From Sphingomonas lycopersici (lineage in GTDB: Bacteria > Pseudomonadota > Alphaproteobacteria > Sphingomonadales > Sphingomonadaceae), in NCBI RefSeq assembly GCF_026130605.1, contig NZ_JANFAU010000002.1, forward strand, positions 620,001 through 684,000: a stretch of DNA of 64,000 nucleotides, in the 5' to 3' direction. A program made the translations under genes and the position numbers. Shown piece by piece: positions 1 through 7,768 of this stretch (positions are counted from its first letter, which is position 1; the number at the start of each line of letters is the position of its first letter). The notes beneath the pieces are model-generated. The model made no database searches, was not told the origin of the DNA, and saw only the letters and a list, made by a program, of their open reading frames with translations.

Positions 1-137
1 TCGAAATAGCCGCGCGCCTCATCGGCGAGCAGCATCGCCTCGGTATAAAGTCCATCGACCAGCCGGCGGTAGACCGCCGAATCGTAATGCGCCGCACCCA
101 TCTCGCTTGGGTGACAGGATTTGCGATTCGGCGCCAT
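1..137 (-). CDS. DUF1465 family protein (RcdA-like), N-terminal part only
   Basis: Only the first 45 or so codons are present; the gene runs off the left edge. The visible protein contains the stretch VDGLYTEAMLLADEARGYF, which resembles the conserved N-terminus of the DUF1465 family, the family of the Caulobacter CtrA-degradation adaptor RcdA. The start is uncertain. An ATG at 137 has a purine-rich AGGGG about 5 bases upstream. A downstream in-frame ATG at 101 would give a protein beginning MGAAHYDSAVY. The gene is followed in the same direction, on its upstream side, by a DUF465 gene, an arrangement I recall from other sphingomonads. The family call rests on a short fragment, so it is moderate. 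Confidence 0.5.
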   Translation of the reverse strand, partial: MAPNRKSCHPSEMGAAHYDSAVYRRLVDGLYTEAMLLADEARGYF

Positions 138-191
138 CATCGCCCCTGCATCCGCCTGTGGATCACGTCCCAAACGGATACAGCGCGTATG

Positions 192-389
192 TTAAGCAAT
201 GATATCCGGGATCAGCTGGTCCTCGAGCATCGTGATCTCGTCGCGCAGCCTGAGCTTGCGCTTCTTGAGCCGGGCGAGCTGGAGCTGGTCGACGACGCTC
301 GCGCTACCCAGCGCGACGATCGCCGAGTCGAGATCGCGATGCTCGATCCTGAGCGCGCTCAGCCGTGCCGTGATTTCACTGTCGTTCAC
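192..389 (-). CDS. YdcH/DUF465 family small protein
   Basis: This 65-residue protein consists of two predicted helices rich in Arg, Lys, Glu and Leu. It shows the DUF465 pattern: an N-terminal helix with LRIEHRDLDSAI, then a basic LARLKKRKLRLRDEI segment that ends the second helix. The family is widespread in Proteobacteria and has no firm biochemical role. It lies upstream of the DUF1465 gene on the same strand and is divergent from a second, shorter DUF465 gene at 578. The two share the KLRLRDEI / KLRVKEEI signature and are therefore paralogs. No signal peptide or membrane segment is visible. Confidence 0.8.
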   Translation of the reverse strand: MNDSEITARLSALRIEHRDLDSAIVALGSASVVDQLQLARLKKRKLRLRDEITMLEDQLIPDIIA

Positions 390-577
390 CCGCCGCGTCC
401 TCCGGCCTTGCCCCTAGCAGAAGTGAACGATCCTGTCGGGCGGAATTTGTCGTGTCGGGAACGTAACGGCGGGGCGCCTCCGCATCCCGCCGAAGCGGCG
501 CAAATTGGGTGGCGACTTTTCGCGCACAGCGTGATTTACTCCTCCTCCCTTCAACTCAACCAAGGAGGTTCCCCGCC

Positions 578-736
578 ATGCAGACTGCGCATCTTTCGGC
601 TCTTGAGGCCAAACATGCGGTGCTCGATCGGCGTATCGCCGAGGAGGAGCATCGCCCGATGCCTGACACCTTTGTGCTGACGGACCTCAAGAGGCAGAAA
701 TTGCGCGTAAAAGAGGAAATCGCCTCCGCGCATTGA
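578..736 (+). CDS. YdcH/DUF465 family small protein, second copy
   Basis: This is a 52-residue protein starting MQTAHLSALEAKH and ending KLRVKEEIASAH. The ATG at 578 is chosen because a full Shine-Dalgarno AAGGAGG sits at 562-568, about 9 bases before it; longer upstream in-frame starts lack such a site. The DUF465 signature is a first helix with EAKHAVLDRRI and a basic second helix with LTDLKRQKLRVKEEI. It is divergent from the other DUF465 gene, so both may share a promoter region at 390-560. A hairpin terminator follows immediately. The function of the family is unknown. Confidence 0.8.
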   Translation: MQTAHLSALEAKHAVLDRRIAEEEHRPMPDTFVLTDLKRQKLRVKEEIASAH

Positions 737-747
737 CCGTGGAAAAA

Positions 748-774
748 GGGGGCGCCCCGGCAAGGAGGCGCCCC
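748..774. terminator. Hairpin terminator between convergent genes
   Basis: Complementary arms GGGGCGCC and GGCGCCCC flank a short loop, directly after the DUF465 stop at 736 and just before the end of the minus-strand aldehyde dehydrogenase at 783. A-rich sequence lies on the left arm and CTTCTT on the right, so it could serve both strands. Confidence 0.6.
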
Positions 775-782
775 TTCTTGCA

Positions 783-2192
783 TTATCCCCCGATCTGCCG
801 CGCCACCGTTTTCCGAGTCGCGGCGCCATAAGGCGGCTTCAACCCCGCGAGCTTCGCCACATCGAGTCGCGATTGTTTGAACACGCTCTTGGCGTGGCTG
901 AACGTCACGAAGCCGTCGCGGCCGTGATACGCCCCCATTCCCGACGGCCCGACCCCGCCGAACGGCAGATCCTCCATCGAGACGTGGAACACCACGTCGT
1001 CCAGCGTCACCCCGCCCGAGATGGTGCGATCGAGCACGCGGCGGCGCTCGCCCTCGTCGCGGCCGAAATAATAGAGGCCGAGCGGGCGATCGCGCCGGTT
1101 GACCTCGGCGATCGCATTGTCGATCCCGTCATAGCGGCGCACCGGCAGGACCGGCCCGAAAATCTCCTCCTGCATCACGATCATGTCGTCGGTCGCATCG
1201 CGGACGATATGCAGCGGCATCTTGCGCGAATTGGTCGCGGCGAAATCCTCGCCGGCCGGATTGACCACCTCGATCCGCGCACCCTTCGCGCGGGCATCGT
1301 CGATCCAGGCGTTGAGCCGCTGATAATGCCGGTCGTTGACCACGCTGGTATAATCGGGGTTGCCGAGCAGCGTCGGATACATCGCGCTCGCCGCCGCCTT
1401 GAGGCTGTCGACCAGCCCCTCCTCCTTCGCGGAGGGGACCAGCACATAATCCGGCGCGAGGCAGATCTGCCCGGCGTTGAGCATCTTGCCCATCGCCACG
1501 CGCTGCCCGACCTGCGCCAGATCGGCGCTGTCACCGACGATCACCGGCGATTTGCCGCCCAGTTCGAGCGTCACCGGTGTGAGATTGTCCGCCGCGGCGT
1601 GGAGGATATGCCGCCCGATCCCAGTCGCGCCGGTGAACAGCAGATGATCGAACGGCAGTTCGGCGAAGGCCTTGCCCACCTCCGGCCCGCCCGAGACGAA
1701 GACGAGTTCGGCCGGGTCGAAATATTTGCCGACGATCTCCTCGAACAAGGCGGCGGTGGCGGGGGTGAATTCGCTGGTCTTGACCATCGCGCGATTGCCC
1801 GCGGCGAATATGCCGGCAAGCGGCGCCATCACCAGATTGACCGGGAAATTCCACGGCGCGATCACGCCGACCACGCCCTTGGGCTGATATTCCACCCATG
1901 CCCGCGCGCCGAGCAGCCCGAGCGGGAATTGCACCCCGCGCCGGTCGCGCCGCGCCCAGCGGTCGACATGTTTCAACGCATGCTGGAGCGGACCGATCGA
2001 CCCGGCGATATCGGTGACCATCGTCTGCTCGGGGCTGCGATGGCCGAAATCCTCCGACAGGGCGTCGCAGAACCGCGTCGCCGAATCGCGCACCATCGCG
2101 ATCGCGCGCTTCAGCCGGTCCTTGCGCAGCGCAAGCGGCTCGGGCAGCGCCGCCATGAAACTGTCGCGCTGCGCCGCCAATAGCTCGTGCAT
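783..2192 (-). CDS. calB: Coniferyl-aldehyde-dehydrogenase-type aldehyde dehydrogenase
   Basis: NAD(P)-dependent aldehyde dehydrogenase of 469 residues that oxidises an aldehyde to the acid. The ALDH landmarks are the PWNF motif near residue 114, the general base Glu in LELGGKSP near 210, and the catalytic Cys in NAGQICLAPDY near 244. The NAGQICLAPDY context, the MQEEIFGPVLPV segment and the C-terminal FGGVGPSGMGAYHG are typical of the coniferyl aldehyde dehydrogenase branch. The ATG at 2192 has GGGAGG six bases upstream; an in-frame ATG further upstream (2231) has none. It stands alone, convergent with the DUF465 gene. The true substrate could be another aromatic or medium-chain aldehyde. 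Lignin-derived aldehydes would fit the catabolic block nearby, which is an inference. Confidence 0.82.
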   Translation of the reverse strand: MHELLAAQRDSFMAALPEPLALRKDRLKRAIAMVRDSATRFCDALSEDFGHRSPEQTMVTDIAGSIGPLQHALKHVDRWARRDRRGVQFPLGLLGARAWVEYQPKGVVGVIAPWNFPVNLVMAPLAGIFAAGNRAMVKTSEFTPATAALFEEIVGKYFDPAELVFVSGGPEVGKAFAELPFDHLLFTGATGIGRHILHAAADNLTPVTLELGGKSPVIVGDSADLAQVGQRVAMGKMLNAGQICLAPDYVLVPSAKEEGLVDSLKAAASAMYPTLLGNPDYTSVVNDRHYQRLNAWIDDARAKGARIEVVNPAGEDFAATNSRKMPLHIVRDATDDMIVMQEEIFGPVLPVRRYDGIDNAIAEVNRRDRPLGLYYFGRDEGERRRVLDRTISGGVTLDDVVFHVSMEDLPFGGVGPSGMGAYHGRDGFVTFSHAKSVFKQSRLDVAKLAGLKPPYGAATRKTVARQIGG

Positions 2193-2234
2193 CCTCGCCT
2201 CCCTGTCATCCGGGCATGATGTGCAAGGCATAAA

Positions 2235-2260
2235 CCGTTCGCCCCGAGCTTGTCGAACGG
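2235..2260. repeat. Half copy of the GTTCGCCCTGAGCTTGTCGAA repeat (family A)
   Basis: A single arm of the family A dispersed repeat, slightly diverged, lies between the aldehyde dehydrogenase start and the next minus-strand gene. Complete inverted pairs of this family occur elsewhere in the window. Confidence 0.7.
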
Positions 2261-2277
2261 GGGCGAGCGACCGCGGT

Positions 2278-2745
2278 TCAGCCCGACGCGCCCTCTTTCG
2301 CGCAGCCGATCAGCCCGGCGAGCGGAAGCACGATCCCGTCCTTGCCCGTGCGATCGATACGCAGCGTCGCGCTGGGGACGAGCGCGCCGTCGGTCACATC
2401 GGCGCGGCGCACCACCGTCATGTCGAGCGACAGCGTCACCTCGCCCAATTGGTAGTCGGTGACGCTGGCAAAGCCGTAATCGCCGGTGCCGCGCTGCGCG
2501 ACGCGCGGATAATCCGCCACCTTGCCGTCGAGCGCGATCCGCAATGCGGCGGGATCGCTCGCCACGACGACCGCGAGCGCGCGGGTCTGCCCCGCGCTGA
2601 ACAGATAGGCCGAACAGCCGCGCGCCGGCAGCGCCTGCGGCGCGAGCCCGGCGATCGGCAGCCCGTCGATCGCCGCCGGCGGCGGGGGTGGCGGCGGCGC
2701 GCGCCGCTCGGCCGCGGCCGCCAGCGCAAGGAAAAGCGCGATCAT
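2278..2745 (-). CDS. Secreted hypothetical protein, coupled to prepilin peptidase
   Basis: A 155-residue protein with a short hydrophobic N-terminus (MIALFLALAAAA), then a run of seven prolines near residue 22. The remainder is predicted to be a soluble periplasmic domain with one Cys in RGCSAYLF and one in IGCAKEG near the C-terminus. Its ATG overlaps the TGA of the prepilin peptidase gene (ATGA), so the two are probably translationally coupled. I do not recognise the family. The coupling suggests a role with type II secretion or type IV pilus assembly, but the domain itself does not show this. The two cysteines could form a disulfide. Confidence 0.7.
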   Translation of the reverse strand: MIALFLALAAAAERRAPPPPPPPAAIDGLPIAGLAPQALPARGCSAYLFSAGQTRALAVVVASDPAALRIALDGKVADYPRVAQRGTGDYGFASVTDYQLGEVTLSLDMTVVRRADVTDGALVPSATLRIDRTGKDGIVLPLAGLIGCAKEGASG

Positions 2746-3485
2746 GCCCCCAGCCCTATCATCATCAGCCACGCCGGATAAGCCGCGATCGCCAGAAACG
2801 CCCCGAACGGAAGCTTGGCGTCGGCGGCCACCTCGCGCCCCGTCAGTCGCGCCGCCAGCACCGCGCCGAGCCCGACCAGCGCGGCGAGCAGCATCACCCC
2901 GGGCAGCAGCCGCCAGCCCAGCCACAGCCCGATCGCGCCGAACAATTTCGGATCGCCCCCGCCCAGCCCGTCGCGCCCGCGCATCAGCCGATAGCCGCGC
3001 GCGATCGCCCACAAGCTGGCGAATCCTATCGCACCGCCGATCAACCGATCCTCGATCGCGGGGATCACCCCCAATGCGCCCGTCGCCACCCCCGCCAGCG
3101 CCAGCGCCCCGGTCAGCGCATCGGGCAGCCACAGCGCCGCCATGTCGAGCGCCGCCAGCGTCAGCAATAGCCAGCCGAACATTGCCCCCGCCGCGCCGAC
3201 CGGGCCGGGCGCGACATAGCCCGCGGCCGCGCCGATCAGCGTACAGCCGAGCTCGATCCACATATGCCGCGGATCGATCCGCGCGTCGCAGCGCCGGCAC
3301 CGCCCGCGCTGGACGATCGCGCTCGCCAGCGGCACCAGCTCGGTGGCGCGCAACGTCGCGCCGCATGCGTCGCACGCCGATCGCCCGTCGCGCACCCGCC
3401 GCCCCTCGGGCCAGCGCACGACGATCGTCGCGAGGAAACTCCCCACGATCGCGCCCAGCACGGCGAGCAGCAGCGGCCATATCAT
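2742..3485 (-). CDS. pilD: Prepilin peptidase (A24 family), PilD/GspO type
   Basis: Integral membrane aspartic peptidase of 247 residues that cleaves and N-methylates type IV prepilin or pseudopilin leaders at the inner membrane. The N-terminal cytoplasmic domain has the two zinc-binding pairs CDAC (38-41) and CRRC (63-66). The catalytic aspartates are Asp114 in LDMAALWLPD and Asp178 in the GGGDPK (GxGD) motif. About seven hydrophobic segments follow the first one, MIWPLLLAVLGAIVGSFLA. The start at 3485 was chosen because the hydrophobic N-terminus and the GSFL motif begin there; the longer frame adds a non-conserved extension. No other pilus or secretion gene is in the window, so whether it is pilD or gspO cannot be decided. 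Confidence 0.88.
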   Translation of the reverse strand: MIWPLLLAVLGAIVGSFLATIVVRWPEGRRVRDGRSACDACGATLRATELVPLASAIVQRGRCRRCDARIDPRHMWIELGCTLIGAAAGYVAPGPVGAAGAMFGWLLLTLAALDMAALWLPDALTGALALAGVATGALGVIPAIEDRLIGGAIGFASLWAIARGYRLMRGRDGLGGGDPKLFGAIGLWLGWRLLPGVMLLAALVGLGAVLAARLTGREVAADAKLPFGAFLAIAAYPAWLMMIGLGA

Positions 3486-3609
3486 CGGCTTGCCGTACTG
3501 CCTTTCTCCCCTCCCTTGAACAAGGAAGCGCGAGAGAAACTGAGCAGGTGCAACATTGCCCTCCCCGCCTTCGCCCCCTAGATCGCCGACAAACTCCAGG
3601 AGCAGCACA

Positions 3610-4797
3610 ATGGCTACCGATCCCGTCGTGATTCTTTCCTACGCCCGCACCCCGATGGGGTCGTTCCAGGGCAGCCTCGCCGGCGCCAGCGCGACCGAGC
3701 TCGGCGCGACCGCGGTGAAGGCGGCGGTCGAGCGCGCCGGGGTCGCCGGCGGCGATGTCGAGCGCATCTATATGGGCTGCGTGCTCCCCGCCGGTCTCGG
3801 CCAGGCGCCGGCGCGCCAGGCGGCGCTCAAGGCCGGGCTGCCGCAGTCGGTCGAGGCGACCACGGTCAACAAGATGTGCGGTTCGGGGATGCAGGCCGCG
3901 ATCATGGGCGCCGAGGCGCTCGCCGCCGGCAGCGTCGACGTGATCATCGCCGGCGGGATGGAGAGCATGACCAACGCGCCCTACCTGCTCCAGAAGCATC
4001 GTTCGGGCGCACGGCTCGGCCACGATCGCGTGATGGACCATATGTTCCTCGACGGGCTCGAAGATGCCTATGAGCCGGGCAAGGCGATGGGCGTGTTCGC
4101 CGAGGAGACCGCGGGCGAATATCAGTTCACCCGCGCCGCGCAGGACGATTATGCGATCGCCTCGCTCACCCGCGCGCAGGCCGCGCAGCAGAGCGGTGCG
4201 TTCGATCGCGAGATCGTCGCGGTCGAGGTGAAGGGGCGCAAGGGCGTCGAGACGATCGACAAGGACGAGCAGCCGCTGAAGGGCGACGCGAGCAAGATCC
4301 CCACCCTCAAGCCCGCCTTCGTCAAGGACGGCACGATCACCGCCGCCAACGCCTCGTCGATCTCCGACGGCGCCGCCGCGCTGGTGATGACGCGCGAGAG
4401 CGTCGCCGCGGCGAAGGGATTGAAGCCCGTCGCGCGGATCATCGCCACCGCGGCACATGCCCACGCCCCCGCGCGCTTCACCACCGCCCCGGTCAATGCG
4501 ATCGAAAAGGCGCTGGCAAAGGCCGGGTGGAAGGCGAGCGAGGTCGATCTGTTCGAGGTCAACGAGGCGTTCGCCTGCGTCTCGATGATCGCGATGCACG
4601 ATCTCGGGATCGATCACGCCAAGGTCAACGTCAACGGCGGCGCGACCGCGCTGGGCCACCCGATCGGCGCCTCGGGCGCGCGGATCATCGCCACGCTGAT
4701 CGCGGCGCTGCAGAACCGCGGCGGCAAGAAGGGCGTCGCCTCGCTGTGCATCGGCGGCGGCGAAGCGACCGCGGTCGCGCTCGAACTGATCGACTGA
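3610..4797 (+). CDS. Acetyl-CoA C-acyltransferase (thiolase)
   Basis: Thiolase of 395 residues, the usual family length, that condenses or cleaves acyl-CoA at the beta position. The nucleophilic Cys is at about residue 90 in NKMCGSGMQA. Also present are the NEAFA motif, the GHPIGASGAR histidine motif and the C-terminal SLCIGGGEAT cysteine. The sequence is closest in style to biosynthetic acetoacetyl-CoA thiolases (AtoB/PhaA), although a degradative role cannot be excluded. AGGAG lies 7 bases upstream of the ATG. It is transcribed divergently from the prepilin peptidase and ends in a strong hairpin terminator. It is monocistronic. Confidence 0.88.
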   Translation: MATDPVVILSYARTPMGSFQGSLAGASATELGATAVKAAVERAGVAGGDVERIYMGCVLPAGLGQAPARQAALKAGLPQSVEATTVNKMCGSGMQAAIMGAEALAAGSVDVIIAGGMESMTNAPYLLQKHRSGARLGHDRVMDHMFLDGLEDAYEPGKAMGVFAEETAGEYQFTRAAQDDYAIASLTRAQAAQQSGAFDREIVAVEVKGRKGVETIDKDEQPLKGDASKIPTLKPAFVKDGTITAANASSISDGAAALVMTRESVAAAKGLKPVARIIATAAHAHAPARFTTAPVNAIEKALAKAGWKASEVDLFEVNEAFACVSMIAMHDLGIDHAKVNVNGGATALGHPIGASGARIIATLIAALQNRGGKKGVASLCIGGGEATAVALELID

Positions 4798-4804
4798 ACG
4801 GATG

Positions 4805-4832
4805 CGGGCCGGGGACGACCCGGCCCGTTTTT
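4805..4832 (+). terminator. Rho-independent terminator after the thiolase gene
   Basis: Perfect 9-bp arms CGGGCCGGG and CCCGGCCCG are separated by the loop GACGA and followed by TTTTT. Confidence 0.9.
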
Positions 4833-4848
4833 CAGGCTGCCCTCTCAA

Positions 4849-4929
4849 CCGTTCGCCCTGAGCTTGTCGAAGGGCTGCCCTTCTTCATCGGAAGAAAGTG
4901 CAGGGCTTCGACAAGCTCAGCCCGAACGG
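4849..4929. repeat. Family A inverted repeat pair
   Basis: Two long arms related to CCGTTCGCCCTGAGCTTGTC face each other about 30 bases apart, between the thiolase and the yhhQ stop. The unit also occurs at 10857, 46121 and 54006. Confidence 0.85.
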
Positions 4930-4943
4930 ATCGAGGCTAAAGT

Positions 4944-5693
4944 TCAAACCTTCGCCCGGAACGGCGTGAAATCGGTATGGCGGTCGAACACATCGACCCC
5001 CTCGCGTCGCTTGAGGAAGCCGACCACCGCATAAGTGAACGGGGTCAGCAGCACCTCCCACGATACCTTGAGCACGAACTGGCTCAGCATCACCATCAGC
5101 ATCGCCTGCACCGGCCAGTCGGGCGCACCGAAGAAAGCGAGCGGGTAGAAGATCAGGCTGTCGACCCCCTGCCCCACCACCGTGCTGCCGATCGTGCGGG
5201 TCCAGAGGTGCTTGCCCTCGGTCCAGATCTTCATCTTGGCGAGGACGAAGCTGTTGGCGAATTCCCCCGCCCAGAAGGCGCAGATCGACGCGGCGACGAT
5301 CCGCGGCACCTGCCCGAACACGCTCTCATAGGCGGCCTGCCCGGTCCAGCCGACATCGGGGGGCAATTTCACCACCACCCACGACATGAAGACCATGAAC
5401 AGCATCGCGCCGAACCCGGCCCAGATGCAGCGCCGCGCGCGGGCATAGCCATAGACCTCGGTCAGCACGTCGCCGAGCACATAGCTCACCGGAAAGAACA
5501 GGATGCCCGCGCCGAACGGCCACGGCCCGATCCACGGCAGATCGATCACCGCGCGCTTGCCCGCGCCGATCACGTTCGACAGCAGCAGGATCGTGACGAA
5601 CGCCGCCATCACGAAATCGAAATAGCGGAAATGCCCGCCGCTCACCGCCTGCGCGTCCACCGCCCGCAGCGGTTCGTTTTCGCCCCCGTTCAT
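4944..5693 (-). CDS. yhhQ: Queuosine precursor transporter (YhhQ/VUT family)
   Basis: Inner membrane protein of 249 residues with about six hydrophobic segments. It has the VUT-family features FPVSYVLGDVLTEVYGYARA, WAGEFANSFVLAKMK and RTIGSTVVGQGVDSLIFY. Family members import 7-cyano- or 7-aminomethyl-7-deazaguanine for queuosine tRNA modification. The start at 5693 (MNGGENEPL) was chosen because the longer frame runs back through the tRNA gene in antisense, giving a false N-terminal extension. No que biosynthesis gene lies in the window. The C-terminus VDVFDRHTDFTPF is conserved in the family. Confidence 0.88.
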   Translation of the reverse strand: MNGGENEPLRAVDAQAVSGGHFRYFDFVMAAFVTILLLSNVIGAGKRAVIDLPWIGPWPFGAGILFFPVSYVLGDVLTEVYGYARARRCIWAGFGAMLFMVFMSWVVVKLPPDVGWTGQAAYESVFGQVPRIVAASICAFWAGEFANSFVLAKMKIWTEGKHLWTRTIGSTVVGQGVDSLIFYPLAFFGAPDWPVQAMLMVMLSQFVLKVSWEVLLTPFTYAVVGFLKRREGVDVFDRHTDFTPFRAKV

Positions 5694-5750
5694 AACGACA
5701 TGATGCAACCAGTTTCGCTGGCCCGCAATCCGCGCTAGGCGCATCCGCAC

Positions 5751-5827
5751 GCGCCCGTAGCTCAGTTGGATAGAGCACGAGCCTTCTAAGCTTGGGGTCG
5801 CAGGTTCGAATCCTGCCGGGCGCGCCA
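5751..5827 (+). tRNA. tRNA-Arg (anticodon TCT)
   Basis: The 77-nt sequence folds as a tRNA. The 7-bp acceptor stem is GCGCCCG/CGGGCGC, followed by G and an encoded CCA. The D stem is GCTC/GAGC, and the anticodon stem is CGAGC/GCTTG with one G-T pair. The loop CTTCTAA puts TCT at 5785-5787. The T arm is GCAGGTTCGAATCCTGC. It lies just left of the aromatic catabolic block. Confidence 0.97.
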
Positions 5828-5946
5828 TCTCAATATCGTTTAACCTTCGCACCATCGCTGGTCAGACGTCGCCACATGCATCAAATCTCGTAACAATGTC
5901 TCGCTAAACGCAACAGAATCTCCTTGCCAATGTCGTCCTATAAACA

Positions 5947-5956
5947 TAACATGTTA
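5947..5956. promoter_or_regulatory. Palindromic operator candidate TAACATGTTA
   Basis: A perfect 10-bp palindrome lies 21 bases before the start codon of the ThDP enzyme gene. The same core lies within longer perfect palindromes at 9210-9223 and 19521-19534. This supports a shared repressor, most simply the HpaR-like MarR protein at 9326-9826. Confidence 0.65.
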
Positions 5957-5977
5957 AGCGAATGGAGGCATATTCGC

Positions 5978-7663
5978 ATGAGTGGAACGATTGAAGCCGC
6001 CAAGCCCGGCGAGATGACCGGTGGGCAGGCGTTGGTTGCACAGTTGATCGTCGAGGGCGCGAAGGACATTTTCGCGATCCCCGGCATCCAGCTCGACTGG
6101 GCGGTGGACGCGATCCGCCAGCGCTCGAACGAGCTTCGGCTGATCGTCCCGCGCCACGAACAGGCGACTTCCTATATGGCGGACGGCTATGCCCGCACCA
6201 CCGGCCGCGAGGCGGTGTGCATGGTCGTGCCGGGGCCGGGGATGCTCAACGCGCTTTCCGGCATCGCCACCGCTTATGCGTGCAACGCGCCGGTGCTGTT
6301 CATCGTCGGGCAGATCCCGAGCGACACGATCGGCGCGCACCACGGCATGCTCCACGAAATCCCCGACCAGAGCGGGGTGCTCAAGGCGATGACCAAATGG
6401 CACGGCATCGCCAAGACCCCGGCCGACATCCCCGGGCTGGTGCATGAAGCGTTCGTCCAGCTGCGCAGCGGCACCCCGCGCCCGGTCGCGCTCGAAGTGC
6501 CGCCCGATGTGCTCCAGTCGGCCGGGGTGGTGACCTTACTGCCGCGCGCCGAGCGGGTGCGGCAGGCACCCGCCGCCGAGGCGATCGCGCGGGCGGCCGA
6601 GGCGCTCACCAAGGCGCGGCATCCGGTGATCTGCGCCGGCGGCGGCGCGGTGGCGAGCCAGGCGACCGCCGAGATCCAGGCGCTCGCCGAGCGGCTGCAG
6701 GCGCCGGTGGTGATGACCGAGGCGGGCCGCGGCTTGATCGACGATCGCCACCCGCTCGCGCTGATCGGGCTCGGCGGGCGCGCGGTGCTGCCGCACGCCG
6801 ATGTCGTGCTGGTCGCGGGCAGCCGCTTCCTCGACGGCACCGCCACGCCGACCGACAAGCGCGACGGCGTGACCTATATCTATCTCAATACCGATCCCAA
6901 CCATATGGGCGCGCCGCGCGCCGCGGGGATCGTGCTCGAGGGCGATGTGCAGGAAGGCGCGCGCGCGCTGCTCGCGGCGATCGGCACGGGCGAGGCGCCG
7001 GCGGCGACCGACCGTATCGCCAAGGTCAAGCAATGGTGCGCACAGCAGATCGAGGCGATCCGCCCGCAGCACGATTATGTCCAGGCGCTGCGCGGGACGA
7101 TGGCCGATGACGATATCCTCGTCAGCGAGCTGACCCAGGTCGGCTATTATTCGAACATCGCCTTCCCGGTTTACGGGCCGCACCGCTTCATCACCCCGGG
7201 CTATCAGGGGACGCTGGGCTACGGCTTCAACACCGCGCTCGGCGCGGCGCACGGCAACCCGCACCGCCGCACCGTCTCGCTCAACGGCGACGGGGGGTTC
7301 AGCTGGGGGATGCAGGAGTTGGCGACCTTGGCGCGCGACCAGCTCAACCTCTCGGTGGTGGTGTTCGTCGACGGCAAGTTCGGCAACGTCCAGCGCATCC
7401 AGCGCCGCGTGTTCGGCGCGGAATTCGGCACCGATGTCGCGAGCCCGGACTTTGCGCTGCTCGGCCAGGCTTACGGCCTGCCGACGGTGGTGACCGACTC
7501 CCCCGAGGGTCTCGCCGAGGCGCTGCGCAACGCCAAGCAGCGCGGCGGCCCGGCGCTGATTGCGGTGAAGGTGGGCGAGATGCCGAGCCCGTGGGCGCTG
7601 ATCCACCCGTTCGTGCCCTCGCCGGTGCCGGTGCCGCCGAACCCGCTCGGCGAGCCCGCCTGA
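5978..7663 (+). CDS. Thiamine-diphosphate-dependent enzyme (acetolactate synthase/2-oxoacid decarboxylase-like)
   Basis: A 561-residue ThDP enzyme with the usual three-part architecture. The N-terminal pyrimidine-binding domain has the catalytic Glu in RHEQATSYMADGYAR. A central domain follows, then a C-terminal diphosphate-binding domain with NGDGGFSWGMQEL and the downstream DGKFGN motif. It is cytosolic and presumably acts on a 2-oxoacid. The ATG at 5978 has GGAGG 9 bases upstream; longer in-frame starts cross the operator palindrome. No acetolactate synthase small subunit lies next to it, so valine synthesis is unlikely. With the aromatic aminotransferase in the same block, an arylpyruvate decarboxylase is a reasonable but unproven guess. 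Sulfoacetaldehyde- or oxalyl-CoA-type activity is an alternative. Confidence 0.75.
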   Translation: MSGTIEAAKPGEMTGGQALVAQLIVEGAKDIFAIPGIQLDWAVDAIRQRSNELRLIVPRHEQATSYMADGYARTTGREAVCMVVPGPGMLNALSGIATAYACNAPVLFIVGQIPSDTIGAHHGMLHEIPDQSGVLKAMTKWHGIAKTPADIPGLVHEAFVQLRSGTPRPVALEVPPDVLQSAGVVTLLPRAERVRQAPAAEAIARAAEALTKARHPVICAGGGAVASQATAEIQALAERLQAPVVMTEAGRGLIDDRHPLALIGLGGRAVLPHADVVLVAGSRFLDGTATPTDKRDGVTYIYLNTDPNHMGAPRAAGIVLEGDVQEGARALLAAIGTGEAPAATDRIAKVKQWCAQQIEAIRPQHDYVQALRGTMADDDILVSELTQVGYYSNIAFPVYGPHRFITPGYQGTLGYGFNTALGAAHGNPHRRTVSLNGDGGFSWGMQELATLARDQLNLSVVVFVDGKFGNVQRIQRRVFGAEFGTDVASPDFALLGQAYGLPTVVTDSPEGLAEALRNAKQRGGPALIAVKVGEMPSPWALIHPFVPSPVPVPPNPLGEPA

Positions 7664-7682
7664 TCGCGCACCCCAGCGAACG

Positions 7683-7718
7683 AAAAGGCCCGATCCGGGA
7701 TGCCGGATCGGGCCTTTT
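7683..7718. terminator. Bidirectional rho-independent terminator
   Basis: A perfect 16-bp stem, AAAAGGCCCGATCCGG paired with its complement, has a GATG loop and T runs on both strands. It lies between the convergent ThDP enzyme gene and the MFS gene. Confidence 0.93.
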
Positions 7719-7731
7719 CTTTGTCTCTTAA

Positions 7732-7758
7732 CTCCCCTCCCTTGTGAAGGGAGGGGAG
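7732..7758. repeat. Family F short hairpin (CTCCCCTCCCTT)
   Basis: Perfect 12-bp arms CTCCCCTCCCTT and AAGGGAGGGGAG are separated by three bases. Related copies are near 19634, 36013, 38337, 55930 and 59821, always intergenic. Confidence 0.85.
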
Positions 7759-7768
7759 CCAGAACGTT

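Noticed and set aside
873..2183. Long plus-strand frame opposite the aldehyde dehydrogenase
   Set aside because: It mirrors the real coding strand of the dehydrogenase; composition and lack of a recognisable domain mark it as a shadow frame.
2278..4848. Very long minus-strand frame across the thiolase gene
   Set aside because: It is a high-GC shadow: the thiolase on the plus strand explains the region fully, and only the last 155 codons (from 2745) belong to a real gene.
5694..5855. N-terminal extension of the yhhQ frame containing MARPAGFEPATPSLEG
   Set aside because: This is the well-known artefact of reading antisense through a tRNA gene; the real start is 5693.
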